From contig NZ_OY782755.1 in the NCBI RefSeq assembly GCF_963678165.1, forward strand, positions 3,477,996 through 3,541,995: a stretch of 64,000 nt of DNA. Reading direction: 5' to 3'. Below the pieces are notes generated by a model. That model ran no database searches. It worked only from the letters and a program-made list of their open reading frames with translations, and had not been told where the DNA came from. Both the position numbers and the translations under genes were made by a program. Below are positions 1 through 9,021 of the stretch, one piece after another; the first letter of the stretch is position 1; each line of letters begins with the position of its first letter. The DNA is from an uncultured Acetobacteroides sp. (GTDB lineage: Bacteria > Bacteroidota > Bacteroidia > Bacteroidales > ZOR0009).

Positions 1-402
1 TGCGCAGGGGTAAAGATTAAGCTGATCGTGCGAAGCATGTGCTCGCTAATTCCGGGCATCCCGGGCAAGAGCGAGAACATCGAAATTACCAGCATCGTCG
101 ATCGATTCCTCGAGCACTCGCGCATCTTCATCTTCGGCAACGACGGCGATCCCAAGTACTACATCTCCTCCGCCGACTGGATGACCCGCAACCTCGACTT
201 CCGCGTCGAGGTAGCCGCACCAATCTACGACAAGGATATCCAGCGCGAGCTGCGCAACATCATGGAGTATACGCTAAGAGACAACCAGAAGTCCAGAGTT
301 GTTGATGCCAACCTAAAGAACGAGTACCGAACCGAACCCAACGCGCCCCAGTTTAGGTCGCAAATAGAGCTTTACCGCTACTACAGCCAACTCGAATACT
401 AA
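1..402 (+). CDS. ppk1: Polyphosphate kinase 1, C-terminal part (5' end outside window)
   Basis: The frame is open from the first base and gives the last 133 residues of a polyphosphate kinase. PPK1 builds inorganic polyphosphate from ATP. The visible part is the C-terminal catalytic domain: the SLIPGIPG stretch, SENIEITSIVDRFLEHSRI and the ISSADWMTRNLD motif followed by RVEVAAPI are typical of the family. The gene ends 17 bases before an exopolyphosphatase on the same strand, the classic ppk-ppx pairing of synthesis and breakdown. The N-terminal domains and the autophosphorylated histidine lie outside the window. Identification is secure; only the start is missing. Confidence 0.95.
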   Translation, partial: CAGVKIKLIVRSMCSLIPGIPGKSENIEITSIVDRFLEHSRIFIFGNDGDPKYYISSADWMTRNLDFRVEVAAPIYDKDIQRELRNIMEYTLRDNQKSRVVDANLKNEYRTEPNAPQFRSQIELYRYYSQLEY

Positions 403-419
403 AACAAAGAGCAAAGAGA

Positions 420-1337
420 ATGAATTTACTGAAGTTTGCCGCCATCGACATCGGATCCAACGCCATGCGCCTCCTCATCACCAACGTTATCGAGAACGAT
501 GGCGAGGTTATCTACAAAAAGGCGTCGCTCACCCGAGGCCCTCTCCGGCTCGGCTTCGAAGCGTTCGAGAAGGGTAATATAGGCACAGAGAACGAGCAAA
601 AGCTGGTACACTTGATGAAGGCCTACAAGCACCTGATGATTGTAAACGACGTTATTGGCTACCGAGCCTGCGCAACATCGGCCATGCGCGATGCCAAGAA
701 TGGCGCCGAGATCGTTAGGTTGATAAAGGAAAAGACCAACATCGATATCGAGATCATCGACGGCAGAGAGGAAGCCCAGATCATATACGACAGCCACATT
801 GCCGATATGCTCGAACCCAAAAAGAACTACCTCTACGTAGACCTTGGCGGAGGCAGCACCGAGATGACGCTTCTGGTGAATGGCAAGCTCGAAAAGTCGC
901 GCTCCTTCAACATCGGCACCCTCCGCCTTCTCAACAAGAGTGTCGACAAAAAGGAGTGGGACCAAATGCATTTGTGGCTCGACAGCATGACCGAAAAGTA
1001 CGGAAAGATCGAGATCATCGGGTCGGGAGGCAACATCAACAAGCTCTACAAGCTAGCTGGCACCAAGATCGGTCAGCCGTTAAGCAGGGTTAAGCTCATG
1101 GCGGTAGCTAAACAACTCGCCGAGATTTCTGTTGAAGAGCGAATAATTCAGTTTGGGCTTAACCCCGACAGAGCCGACGTAATAGTCCCCGCCTCCGAGG
1201 TCTTCCTCATGGCCAGCCGGTGGGTCGATGCTAAAAACATCTACGTACCCGTCATTGGCGTTGCCGATGGCATCATCCGCAGCCTTTACGCCGACTACAA
1301 GAAGGGGATGCCCATAAAGAACGTACTAAACAAGTAA
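420..1337 (+). CDS. ppx: Ppx/GppA family exopolyphosphatase
   Basis: A 305-residue protein of the Ppx/GppA phosphatase family, which removes terminal phosphate from polyphosphate or hydrolyses pppGpp. The actin/ASKHA-fold phosphate loops are visible: IDIGSNAMRLL near residues 9-19, the ATSAMRDAKNG segment at 85-95 and DLGGGSTEM at 141-149. It is the short, about 300-residue, form without the C-terminal HD-like extension. It follows ppk1 by 17 bases and is probably cotranscribed with it, which favours polyphosphate as the substrate. Whether it also acts on (p)ppGpp cannot be read from the sequence. Confidence 0.93.
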   Translation: MNLLKFAAIDIGSNAMRLLITNVIENDGEVIYKKASLTRGPLRLGFEAFEKGNIGTENEQKLVHLMKAYKHLMIVNDVIGYRACATSAMRDAKNGAEIVRLIKEKTNIDIEIIDGREEAQIIYDSHIADMLEPKKNYLYVDLGGGSTEMTLLVNGKLEKSRSFNIGTLRLLNKSVDKKEWDQMHLWLDSMTEKYGKIEIIGSGGNINKLYKLAGTKIGQPLSRVKLMAVAKQLAEISVEERIIQFGLNPDRADVIVPASEVFLMASRWVDAKNIYVPVIGVADGIIRSLYADYKKGMPIKNVLNK

Positions 1338-1340
1338 CCC

Positions 1341-1757
1341 ATGGAGCTAACCCTCACCACCCCAGCCCTGCTTTTCCCGGCCATCTCGCTGCTGCTACTG
1401 GCCTACACCAGCCGCTTCCTACACCTGGCGCAGCTCACCCGCAACCTCTACTCCGAGTACCACAACAACCCCGATAAGCTGCTCCTGCTGCAGCTGAAGA
1501 ACCTCCGCAAGCGCATTAACATCATCCGCAACATGCAGGTACTAGGCAGTGCCGGCTTCCTTTGCAGCGTAATCTGCATGTTCTTCCTTTTTCAAAGCTG
1601 GATGATTGCCGCTAAGCTCATCTTCTCGGCGAGCCTTGGCCTTCTGATTATTTCTCTTGCCTTATCGGTATGGGAGCTGTACATATCCGTACACGCCCTC
1701 AACTTCCAGCTGTACGATATGGAGAACTTGTTGGATAAAACCGATGAAAAGGAATGA
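1341..1757 (+). CDS. DUF2721 family membrane protein
   Basis: A 138-residue protein starting three bases after ppx. It opens with TTPALLFPAISLLLLAYTSR, the usual N-terminus of DUF2721 proteins, and has three hydrophobic segments (about residues 8-28, 68-90 and 92-115) separated by a basic, helical stretch. The function of the family is unknown. The tight spacing and a hairpin terminator right after the stop make it the last gene of the ppk1-ppx operon, so a link with polyphosphate metabolism or the envelope is possible but is inference. Confidence 0.8.
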   Translation: MELTLTTPALLFPAISLLLLAYTSRFLHLAQLTRNLYSEYHNNPDKLLLLQLKNLRKRINIIRNMQVLGSAGFLCSVICMFFLFQSWMIAAKLIFSASLGLLIISLALSVWELYISVHALNFQLYDMENLLDKTDEKE

Positions 1758-1790
1758 CCCCCCCGCTACATCCGAATCATTATATAAATA

Positions 1791-1816
1791 AGAGTGGTAT
1801 AATGCCACTCTTTTTA
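1791..1816 (+). terminator. Rho-independent terminator after the ppk1-ppx operon
   Basis: Stem AGAGTGG / CCACTCT followed by a T run, 33 bases after the DUF2721 stop codon. Confidence 0.8.
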
Positions 1817-1904
1817 TTTACGCCTCGCACAAAGCCAGACTCCTACAGTACGGTTTATTAGCTCTCACCAGCTTAGCACCAGCAAGCCATTATTTCAAAA
1901 GCAG

Positions 1905-1913
1905 TATCTTTGC
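1905..1913 (+). promoter_or_regulatory. -7 box upstream of mtaB
   Basis: TATCTTTGC fits the Bacteroidota -7 consensus TAnnTTTG and lies 18 bases before the mtaB start codon. No good TTG box was found at the expected -33 position. Confidence 0.6.
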
Positions 1914-1931
1914 CCCACTTTATTCGAAAAA

Positions 1932-3236
1932 ATGGAGAAAGAGAGTAAGAAAGTTGCGTTCTACACGCTCGGATGTAAGCTGAATTTTTCAGAAACATCC
2001 ACCCTTGCCCGCCAGTTTACCGAAGGCGGATACCAAAAGGTGCAGCACCACGAGGCGGCCGACATCTACGTGATAAATACCTGCTCGGTTACCGAGCACG
2101 CCGATAAGAAATGCCGCCAGGCCATCCGCAAGTTCGTCAAGCAGTCGCCAGGTGCCGTTATTGCCGTTACCGGATGCTACGCGCAGCTGAAGCCCGAAGA
2201 AGTGGCCAACATCGACGGGGTAAAGCTCGTAATGGGCGCCGCCGAAAAGGGCGAACTCTACAAGCGAGTGGTAGAACTTGTGGAGGAAAACAGCACCATC
2301 CCCGAGGTACACTCGTGCGAGATTACGCAGGTGGACAACTTCTTTAAGGCCTACTCCATGGGCGACCGCACCCGCTCGTTCCTAAAGGTGCAGGATGGCT
2401 GCGACTACCGCTGCTCCTACTGCACCATCCCCCTTGCACGGGGCAAAAGCCGAAACATACCAATCGGCGAGTTGGTAACGCAGGCCCATGAGATTGCCGC
2501 CAGCGGCATCAAGGAGGTGGTACTCACCGGCGTCAACATCGGCGACTTTGGCAAAACTACAGGCGAGTCCTTCCTCGACCTCATCCGCCAGCTCGACACC
2601 GTGCAGGGCATCGAGCGCTACCGCATCTCCTCCATCGAGCCCAACCTGCTCACCGACCAGGTAATCGAGTTCTGCGCCCAATCCGCCAAGTTCATGCCCC
2701 ACTTCCACATCCCATTACAGTCGGGTACCGACAAGATACTCGGGCTGATGCGCCGCCGCTACCGCCGCGAGGTCTTCGAAGATCGCCTGGCAAAGGTGCG
2801 CTCCCTCATCCCCAACCCCTTCTTCGGCATCGATGTTATCGTCGGATTCCCCGGCGAAACGGAGGAGGACTTCCAGGACACCTACCAGTTCCTCGAACGG
2901 CTCCAGCCCGCCTTCCTGCACGTATTCCCCTACTCCGAGCGCGCCAACACCCCCACCGTGTTCATGGAGGGTAAGGTGAAGGACAGCGACATCACCGACA
3001 GGGCCCACCGCCTAGGCCTGCTCTGCGACCAGCTGCACCGCCAGTACTACGAGCGATGCGTGGGCACCGAGGGCCTTGTCCTCTTCGAGAGCGCCAACCG
3101 AAAGGGCAAGATGTACGGCTTTAGCGAGCGCTACATCAAGGTCGAAGTACCCTACGACAAGCAGCTGGTCAACCAGCTCGTGCCGGTGCGGTACGCCAGC
3201 CTTTCGCCCGAAGGGCACATGATCGGAAAACTATAA
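1932..3236 (+). CDS. mtaB: tRNA (N6-threonylcarbamoyladenosine(37)-C2)-methylthiotransferase MtaB
   Basis: A 434-residue methylthiotransferase that turns t6A37 into ms2t6A37 in ANN-decoding tRNAs. The N-terminal UPF0004 domain has the three iron-sulfur cysteines at about residues 15, 51 and 82. The radical SAM cluster CDYRCSYC (Cys 157, 161, 164) and a C-terminal TRAM-like region follow. Length and motif spacing fit MtaB better than MiaB or RimO. It has its own -7 box upstream and a strong terminator downstream, so it looks monocistronic. The ATG used is the only one between the -7 box and the conserved YTLGCKLN segment. Confidence 0.93.
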   Translation: MEKESKKVAFYTLGCKLNFSETSTLARQFTEGGYQKVQHHEAADIYVINTCSVTEHADKKCRQAIRKFVKQSPGAVIAVTGCYAQLKPEEVANIDGVKLVMGAAEKGELYKRVVELVEENSTIPEVHSCEITQVDNFFKAYSMGDRTRSFLKVQDGCDYRCSYCTIPLARGKSRNIPIGELVTQAHEIAASGIKEVVLTGVNIGDFGKTTGESFLDLIRQLDTVQGIERYRISSIEPNLLTDQVIEFCAQSAKFMPHFHIPLQSGTDKILGLMRRRYRREVFEDRLAKVRSLIPNPFFGIDVIVGFPGETEEDFQDTYQFLERLQPAFLHVFPYSERANTPTVFMEGKVKDSDITDRAHRLGLLCDQLHRQYYERCVGTEGLVLFESANRKGKMYGFSERYIKVEVPYDKQLVNQLVPVRYASLSPEGHMIGKL

Positions 3237-3262
3237 AAAAAGAGGGACACCCCTCTTTTTTT
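3235..3262 (+). terminator. Terminator after mtaB
   Basis: Stem AGAGGG / CCCTCT with a four-base loop, an A run on the left and a T run on the right. It directly abuts the stop codon. Confidence 0.85.
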
Positions 3263-3365
3263 ACGTTCAATCACAGCCAATACTAACTTTTCAAACATAC
3301 AACCCCTATTATTCGCATATATTATCAATACATTTTACATTATTTCCAACTACACCCCCTCTTTT

Positions 3366-3398
3366 TTGTTTGCTGATTAAATTAAAACCATACTTTTG
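3366..3398 (+). promoter_or_regulatory. -33/-7 promoter of amt
   Basis: TTG at 3370-3372 and TACTTTTG at 3391-3398 with an 18-base spacer, matching the Bacteroidota consensus. The predicted transcription start lies only a few bases before the ATG at 3414, so the in-frame ATG at 3426 (METKTKWF) may be the real start. Confidence 0.7.
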
Positions 3399-3413
3399 CC
3401 ATTGTTCAACTAA

Positions 3414-4748
3414 ATGGTCTTAGCTATGGAAACAAAAACGAAGTGGTTCTTTACCCTGCTCACACTGATCGCCCTAGCCGTACTGGGTTTCTTCATGCCG
3501 TCAACCCCCTTTGGCGAAATCCAAGGCGTTAACCCCGGCGACCTCGCCTGGATGCTCACCTCCACCGCCCTGGTACTCCTTATGACCCCAGGCCTCTCCT
3601 TCTTCTACGGAGGGATGGTCAACCCCAAGAACATCATCTCCACCATCCTGCAAAGCTTCGTGGCCATGGGCATCGTCAGCCTGCTCTGGGTGCTGGTCGG
3701 CTTCAGCCTAGCCTTCGGCGACAGCATCGGCGGAGCGCACACCGGCCTCATCGGCAACCCGGCCACCTTCTTCATGCTCAACAACGTCACCGCGGGCATC
3801 AACAAGGATCTCGCCCCCACCATTCCGCTCGCCCTGTTCGCCATCTTCCAGATGAAGTTCGCCATCATCACCCCGGCCCTCATCACCGGCTCGTTTGCCG
3901 GCAGGGTACGCTTCCGCGCCTACATCCTATTCATCATACTCTTCGTCCTCTTCGTCTACACGCCAATTGCCCACCAAACCTGGCACCCCAACGGGCTGCT
4001 CCGCAACATGGGCGTGCTCGATTTCGCCGGGGGCACCGTCGTGCACATGACCGCCGGGTTCGCCGCCCTAGCCGGCGCCATCTTTCTGGGCAAGCGCAAC
4101 GACTACGACCTCCCCGAAAGGCGCGCCAACATCCCCTTCGTGCTGCTCGGCGCTGGGCTACTCTGGTTCGGCTGGTTCGGTTTTAACGCCGGCTCGGCCC
4201 TCGCCGCCAACGCCCAGGCCATCGCCGCCTTCCTCAACACCAACACCGCCGCCGCGGCCGCCATGCTCGCCTACATCTTCACCGATGGCGCCAAGGGCCA
4301 AAAGCCCTCGGGCATCGGAGCCGCCGTTGGCCTAGTGGTCGGCCTGGTGGCCATCACCCCCTCGGCCGGCTACGTCACCGTTGGCGAGTCCATCCTCATC
4401 GGCGTCATTGCCGGCATCGTCTGCAACTTCGCCGTATCCTTCCGCACCAAAACCTCCATCGACGACACGCTCGACGTATTCCCAGCCCACGGCATGGGCG
4501 GCGTGGTGGGCATGATCCTCACCGGCGTATTCGCCAAGGATGTCGGCCTAACCTCGGGCAACCTCAAAACCTTCGTCGTCCACATGGTTGCCCTGGTAGT
4601 CGTTGCCACCTACTCCTTCGGCATGTCGTACCTGCTCTACTGGCTCACCAACAAGATCGTCCCCATGCGCGTCTCCACGCACTCCGAAGAGGTGGGGCTC
4701 GACCTCAGCCAGCACCACGAAACCTACGGCTTCGCCTACAAGGACTAA
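3414..4748 (+). CDS. amt: Ammonium transporter (Amt family)
   Basis: A 444-residue integral membrane protein with about eleven hydrophobic helices; it conducts ammonium/ammonia inward. The family signature around DLAWMLTSTALVLLMTPGL and FFYGGMVNPKN is present. The conserved pore histidines are VVHMTAGFAAL and FPAHGMGGVVG. An in-frame ATG four codons downstream (3426) may be the true start, because the promoter -7 box lies only 15 bases before the first ATG. No glnK/PII gene follows, unlike in many bacteria, so its regulator is not local. Synonymous sites are strongly GC-rich. The gene stands alone. Confidence 0.95.
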   Translation: MVLAMETKTKWFFTLLTLIALAVLGFFMPSTPFGEIQGVNPGDLAWMLTSTALVLLMTPGLSFFYGGMVNPKNIISTILQSFVAMGIVSLLWVLVGFSLAFGDSIGGAHTGLIGNPATFFMLNNVTAGINKDLAPTIPLALFAIFQMKFAIITPALITGSFAGRVRFRAYILFIILFVLFVYTPIAHQTWHPNGLLRNMGVLDFAGGTVVHMTAGFAALAGAIFLGKRNDYDLPERRANIPFVLLGAGLLWFGWFGFNAGSALAANAQAIAAFLNTNTAAAAAMLAYIFTDGAKGQKPSGIGAAVGLVVGLVAITPSAGYVTVGESILIGVIAGIVCNFAVSFRTKTSIDDTLDVFPAHGMGGVVGMILTGVFAKDVGLTSGNLKTFVVHMVALVVVATYSFGMSYLLYWLTNKIVPMRVSTHSEEVGLDLSQHHETYGFAYKD

Positions 4749-5510
4749 CCCGTTCCTACAAATCTCATTATTCAAGTGTGTTTTATATTTTAGAAGATAG
4801 ATCCGACAAAGCCAAACCGTTGCGACAACGGTGGGGTTTGTCGATCTAACTTAACTCCGCCGCCCACCCAGAACAGCAGCCATCGCTTAGAATTCAGCAC
4901 CCCAGCCCCTCCAATCCCTCGCAAAGCGCCGTAGCATCCGCCGCCTCACCTTCAGCAAAATCGCTTGCATCGTTAACCAACCGCCTTTCGCTGCAAAGTC
5001 GTAGCCTCCTCCGTTGGGATAATAGCCTTATGCATTGAGATAATAGACACCTGCCGTGAGATAATAGGCATAGTCAATGAGATAATGAATACTGGTTGTT
5101 GGATAATAGGTATAGTCCATCAGATAATGGTTAGTAGCCTTGGGATAATAAATACCTGCTTTAAGATAATGATTAGTGGCATTGGGATAATAGACATCTG
5201 CCGTGAGATAATAAGTTTAGTCAATCGGATAATAAACATATGCCATTAGATAATGAATGCCTGCCGTGAGATAATAGATACCTGCACCAGGATAATAGCC
5301 TCCAGCCCCGAGGCATTCCCGAACCGCTTACCGTGCAGCAGCTCCGCCGCACCCTGATCTCTGCAGCCCCCTGCCACCTCATCCGCCAAGGGTATCTCCC
5401 CAGCCCACCTCGCCCAAACATCCACAGCCTCACCCCAAAACCATCGTACCCCAAGCCCAATAAATAGCTTAAAAAAAGCCTCCACCTATCAAACTTTTGC
5501 CCAATGATTT
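4749..5510. other. Gene-free region holding a tandem array
   Basis: No credible gene was seen. The region holds a hairpin-like stretch near 4800-4850 (ATCCGACAAA...GTTTGTCGAT) that could end amt transcription, then the 21-base tandem array at 5018-5311. Long minus-strand frames here are open only because the repeat unit is a multiple of three; they show no protein signature. Confidence 0.6.
5018..5311. repeat. Tandem array A: 14 units of exactly 21 bp
   Basis: Each unit begins with GATAAT. Unit starts at 5018, 5039, 5060, 5081, 5102 and so on to 5291 show no slip in spacing over 14 units. The first six bases are invariant while the remaining 15 vary, with recurring endings such as CTGCCGTGA and AGTCAATGA. 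The invariant core with diverged flanks suggests an old array whose spacing is kept. It lies between amt and the IMPase operon promoter. No spacers of CRISPR type are present. Confidence 0.9.
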
Positions 5511-5518
5511 TACCTTTG
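5511..5518 (+). promoter_or_regulatory. -7 box of the IMPase operon
   Basis: TACCTTTG fits TAnnTTTG and lies 53 bases before the ATG at 5571. No clear -33 TTG was found at the normal distance. Confidence 0.5.
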
Positions 5519-5570
5519 TACCGAAAACTAGGGAAGTCACACCTTTCCAACCACAAGCAGCATACTAAAA

Positions 5571-6377
5571 ATGATAGATTACGAGAAAATCTGCCGCAAA
5601 ACCATCTCCGTTGCCGTAGAGGCAGGGCACTGGATAAAGAACGAAAGAGCCACCTTCCAGAAAGATGCGGTAGAGACCAAGGGCCTTCACGACTTCGTCT
5701 CATACGTCGACAGAGGCTCGGAAGCGCTAATCGTAAAAGAGCTGATGGGGATCATCCCCGACGCTGGTTTCATCACCGAAGAGGGAACCGTAGCCACTGA
5801 AAACAAGAAATTCCGATGGGTGATCGACCCCCTCGACGGAACCACCAACTTCATCCACGGCATCAGCCCCTTCGCCGTTAGCATCGCCCTCATGGAGAAC
5901 GAAGCTGTCGTAGTAGGCGTCGTTTACGAGGTTAGCCTCGACGAATGCTTCTACGCCTGGAAGGGCAGCCAGGCCTTCCTCAACGGAACGCCCATCGCAG
6001 TTTCCACGGCACCCACCATCCACGACAGCCTCGTGGCCACAGGGTTTCCCTACTACGACTTCTCGAGATTTCCCGAATACCTCAAGCTGCTGGAGCACCT
6101 CATGCGCAACACCCACGGCATCCGCAGGCTGGGCTCCGCCGCAACCGACCTCGCCTACGTCGCCGCAGGCCGCTTCGATGCCTTCTACGAGTACAGCCTC
6201 AATCCCTACGACGTGGCAGCAGGCTCCATCATCGTGCAGCAGGCCGGCGGCCATGTCTGCGACTTCGCCGGCGGCTCCAGCTACATCTTCGGCAGAGAAA
6301 TCGTTGCCTGCAACGCCCTGCTAAAGGATGAGTTCACGGCCATCGTCAAAGATCACCTGAATACAACCAACCGCTAG
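5571..6377 (+). CDS. Inositol monophosphatase family protein
   Basis: A 268-residue member of the Mg2+-dependent, Li+-sensitive phosphatase superfamily. The metal-binding residues are visible as EEG near 70-72 and DPLDGTTNFIHG at 86-97, with a second acidic site NPYDVAAG near residue 210. The family hydrolyses inositol-1-phosphate, 3'-phosphoadenosine phosphate or fructose bisphosphate; the exact substrate cannot be told here. It is followed after three bases by a lipid acyltransferase and then a glycosyltransferase, which suggests an operon for an envelope lipid or glycolipid, possibly inositol-containing. That last point is inference. Confidence 0.88.
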   Translation: MIDYEKICRKTISVAVEAGHWIKNERATFQKDAVETKGLHDFVSYVDRGSEALIVKELMGIIPDAGFITEEGTVATENKKFRWVIDPLDGTTNFIHGISPFAVSIALMENEAVVVGVVYEVSLDECFYAWKGSQAFLNGTPIAVSTAPTIHDSLVATGFPYYDFSRFPEYLKLLEHLMRNTHGIRRLGSAATDLAYVAAGRFDAFYEYSLNPYDVAAGSIIVQQAGGHVCDFAGGSSYIFGREIVACNALLKDEFTAIVKDHLNTTNR

Positions 6378-6380
6378 AAA

Positions 6381-7289
6381 ATGATATCGAGAATCGGCTA
6401 CTCCCTATACTACTCGCTAAGCTGGATCATCTGGGCGCTGCCGTTGCACGCCGCCTACGCCATCTCCGACACCTTCTACTTCTTCATGTACCTGGTTGTT
6501 GGGTATCGCAAAAAGGTAGTACGCCAGAACCTAACCACCTCCTTCCCCGAGAAATCGCTACAGGAGATTAAGCAGATCGAGCGAAAGTTCTACCACCACC
6601 TCTGCGACCTGTTCATCGAGTCCATGCAGCTGCTGCACATGCGCGCTGATGAGGCAAAAAAACGATTCCGGTACACCAACCCCGAGGTATATCAGCGCCT
6701 TTACGCCGAGAACAAGAACGCCATTGTCGTGCTGGGCCACTACGGCAACTGGGAGGTAAACGTAACGTTCCCCCTCTGGTCGAAATTCCAAACCCTAGCC
6801 ACCTACAAGCCGCTAAACGATAAGCATTTTAACAAGAAGATGCAGGAAGGCCGCGAACGCTTCGGAATAGAGGCCGTGCCCATGAAGCAAACGATAAAAA
6901 GGATGCTGGAGTGCGCCAAAAACGGGAAGCCAACAGCCCTTGCGCTTATTGCCGACCAGGCTCCCACCCAATCGGAAACCGACTTTTGGGTGAACTTCCT
7001 AAACCACGAAACCGGAGTTTTCCTAGGTCCCGAAAAGATCTCCAAAAAGATTAATGCTCCAGTGCTCTTCCTTCGCGTAGACAAGCCCAAGCGCGGATAC
7101 TACACGCTAACAACAACCGTCATCTGCGAGAACCCCAAGGAGACAAAGCCTGGCGAAATCACCAAAGCGCACGTAAGCATGCTCGAACAGATTATAAAAG
7201 AGCAACCCGAATACTGGCTATGGTCGCATCGACGCTGGAAAAGATCTAGGCCAAGCCAAACCGCACTACACAGCTTAAAACATGAATAG
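6381..7289 (+). CDS. Lipid A biosynthesis / lysophospholipid acyltransferase family (LpxL/HtrB-like)
   Basis: A 302-residue acyltransferase. A hydrophobic N-terminal anchor (residues 8-42) precedes the catalytic H(x4)E motif, HYGNWE at 120-125, and the conserved ADQAPT segment. Members transfer the secondary acyl chain onto lipid A or acylate related glycolipids at the inner membrane. It starts three bases after the IMPase stop and overlaps the next gene by eight bases, so the three genes are almost certainly translated from one mRNA. Confidence 0.88.
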   Translation: MISRIGYSLYYSLSWIIWALPLHAAYAISDTFYFFMYLVVGYRKKVVRQNLTTSFPEKSLQEIKQIERKFYHHLCDLFIESMQLLHMRADEAKKRFRYTNPEVYQRLYAENKNAIVVLGHYGNWEVNVTFPLWSKFQTLATYKPLNDKHFNKKMQEGRERFGIEAVPMKQTIKRMLECAKNGKPTALALIADQAPTQSETDFWVNFLNHETGVFLGPEKISKKINAPVLFLRVDKPKRGYYTLTTTVICENPKETKPGEITKAHVSMLEQIIKEQPEYWLWSHRRWKRSRPSQTALHSLKHE

Positions 7290-8307
7290 AGTTGCCGTTG
7301 TTATCCTCAACTGGAATGGCTGTTCCTTTTTGGAGCAGTTTCTTCCTTCTGTTGTTGAAAATACGCCGACAGATATAGCCGATGTTATTGTTGCCGACAA
7401 CGGATCAACCGACAATAGTTTAGCCTACTTAAAGGATCGCTTTCCCTCAATAAAAACCATCTGTTTCGACAAGAACTATGGCTTTACAGGAGGATATAAT
7501 AGGGCAATAGAAACTCTCACCCACGAGTACACCATCCTCCTAAATTCCGATGTGGAAACACCCAAGGGTTGGCTAGAACCGCTCTACGAACAGATGGAGA
7601 AGAATCCACACGTCGGAGCATGTATGCCCAAAATGCTTGCCTACGCCGACAAGCACTCCTTTGAGTATGCAGGAGCCTCAGGCGGATTCCTCGACAGGTA
7701 CGGCTACCCATTTTGCCGTGGGAGAATCCTATCCACAACAGAAATCGATAGCGAACAGTATAACGACCCCATTCCTGTTTTTTGGGCTTCTGGAGCTTGC
7801 CTTATGGTACGTACCAGCCTCTACAAGAAGTTAGGGGGGCTCGATAGCGATTTCTTTGCTCACATGGAGGAGATTGACTTCTGCTGGAGGCTACAGCATG
7901 CTGGATATAAAGTTATGGTATACCCACAAAGCCATGTGTTCCATGTTGGAGGAGGAACGCTACCCAACAACAATCCCCACAAAATGTACCTGAACTTTAG
8001 GAATAGCCTTTTAATGCTAGTAAAAAACCTTCCAGCCAAGACGCTACTAACAACCCTGTTTGTGCGAATGGTTTTAGATGGTGCAGCAGGAGTGGCATTT
8101 CTAATCCAAGGCAAGTGGGGCTTCTTTGTAGCCGTATTAAAGGCACACAGAGATTTCTATAGAATGCTAAGTAAGTTCCTTGCAAAACGCAAAGAGGTTG
8201 GAAAAAGTAAGCCAAGTGGGTTTTACAAGAAAAGTATAGTCTTTAGCCACCTAGTAAAAGGTAAAAAGACGTACAGCCTACTTGATCCATCAAAGTTCAC
8301 TGCATAA
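7282..8307 (+). CDS. Family 2 glycosyltransferase
   Basis: A 341-residue GT-A fold glycosyltransferase. The nucleotide-binding N-terminus VAVVILNWNG, the ADNGSTDNS loop near 38-46 and the DxD-type NSDVE at 88-92 are present, followed by FWASGACLMVR and EEIDFCWR, typical of rhamnosyltransferase-like GT2 enzymes. A hydrophobic stretch near residues 255-280 suggests membrane association. It overlaps the acyltransferase by eight bases. Base composition is less GC-rich than in the two genes before it. The sugar and acceptor are unknown. Confidence 0.88.
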   Translation: MNRVAVVILNWNGCSFLEQFLPSVVENTPTDIADVIVADNGSTDNSLAYLKDRFPSIKTICFDKNYGFTGGYNRAIETLTHEYTILLNSDVETPKGWLEPLYEQMEKNPHVGACMPKMLAYADKHSFEYAGASGGFLDRYGYPFCRGRILSTTEIDSEQYNDPIPVFWASGACLMVRTSLYKKLGGLDSDFFAHMEEIDFCWRLQHAGYKVMVYPQSHVFHVGGGTLPNNNPHKMYLNFRNSLLMLVKNLPAKTLLTTLFVRMVLDGAAGVAFLIQGKWGFFVAVLKAHRDFYRMLSKFLAKRKEVGKSKPSGFYKKSIVFSHLVKGKKTYSLLDPSKFTA

Positions 8308-8310
8308 AAA

Positions 8311-8330
8311 AAGTCGCCTTATGGCGACTT
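8311..8330. terminator. Bidirectional terminator between the glycosyltransferase and ppa
   Basis: Stem AAGTCGCC / GGCGACTT with loop TTAT between two convergent genes. An A run precedes it, which serves as the T run for the minus strand. Confidence 0.8.
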
Positions 8331-8335
8331 CCCTA

Positions 8336-9001
8336 TTATTTTAGCATGAGCATATCTTCTAAGTTAAATCGGTCGTTGTAATCCTCCATCGATCGTTTAA
8401 TTACCTCATAAGCCTCCTCCCTATCGTACACATGGCTAATTTCCACCCTACGCTTCTCTCCAGGGAGATCTTTGTATGTCAAGAAATAGTGCCTTAGCCT
8501 ATCTATAGCCATTGGAGGGCAATCGGTAATATCTCTATATTCGCCATATACCGCATCATTCTCCAGCACTGCAATAATCTTGTCGTCAGCATCAACTCCA
8601 TCGATCATCCGAAAACCACCAATCGGACGTGCACGAACCAAAATATCACCGTGAGCAATATCCTTTTCTGTAAGAATACAAATATCAATAGGGTCACCGT
8701 CCCCCTTTATGCCATCTCTGCTTACCTTATCAATTGTCATCTGTGCAACCTTTTTTCCCGAATAGGTTTGAGGAATAAAGCCATATAACGCAGGAACAAC
8801 ATTCGAATACTTCTGAGGGCGATCCAATCGCAAGTAACCAGAGATCTTATCAACCTCGTACTTTACGGTATCTGTCGGCACCATCTCAATAAAACATGTT
8901 ACTACCGTAGGTGCCTCTTCTCCTATTGACACGCCATGCCAAGGATGCGACTTATACCGCAATCCCATCAACTTCCCCACAATTGGATCCATAGATTTCA
9001 T
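8336..9001 (-). CDS. ppa: Inorganic pyrophosphatase (family I)
   Basis: A 221-residue soluble pyrophosphatase that splits PPi and so pulls biosynthetic reactions forward. The family I signature GDGDPIDICIL at 100-110 carries the metal-binding aspartates. The protein is longer than the roughly 175-residue E. coli enzyme because of an N-terminal extension, common in this phylum. It is 20 bases downstream of murF on the same strand, and the terminator at 8311-8330 serves as its end. Confidence 0.92.
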   Translation of the reverse strand: MKSMDPIVGKLMGLRYKSHPWHGVSIGEEAPTVVTCFIEMVPTDTVKYEVDKISGYLRLDRPQKYSNVVPALYGFIPQTYSGKKVAQMTIDKVSRDGIKGDGDPIDICILTEKDIAHGDILVRARPIGGFRMIDGVDADDKIIAVLENDAVYGEYRDITDCPPMAIDRLRHYFLTYKDLPGEKRRVEISHVYDREEAYEVIKRSMEDYNDRFNLEDMLMLK

Positions 9002-9021
9002 ATGTTCACAAATTAATCTGC

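Noticed and set aside
5018-5311. CRISPR array
   Set aside because: The units follow one another directly with no unique spacers of constant length between fixed repeats; no cas gene is in the window. The same holds for the other four arrays.
5221-5703. Minus-strand frames reaching from array A into the IMPase gene
   Set aside because: They overlap the start of a clear IMPase gene and its promoter and carry only repeat-derived sequence.
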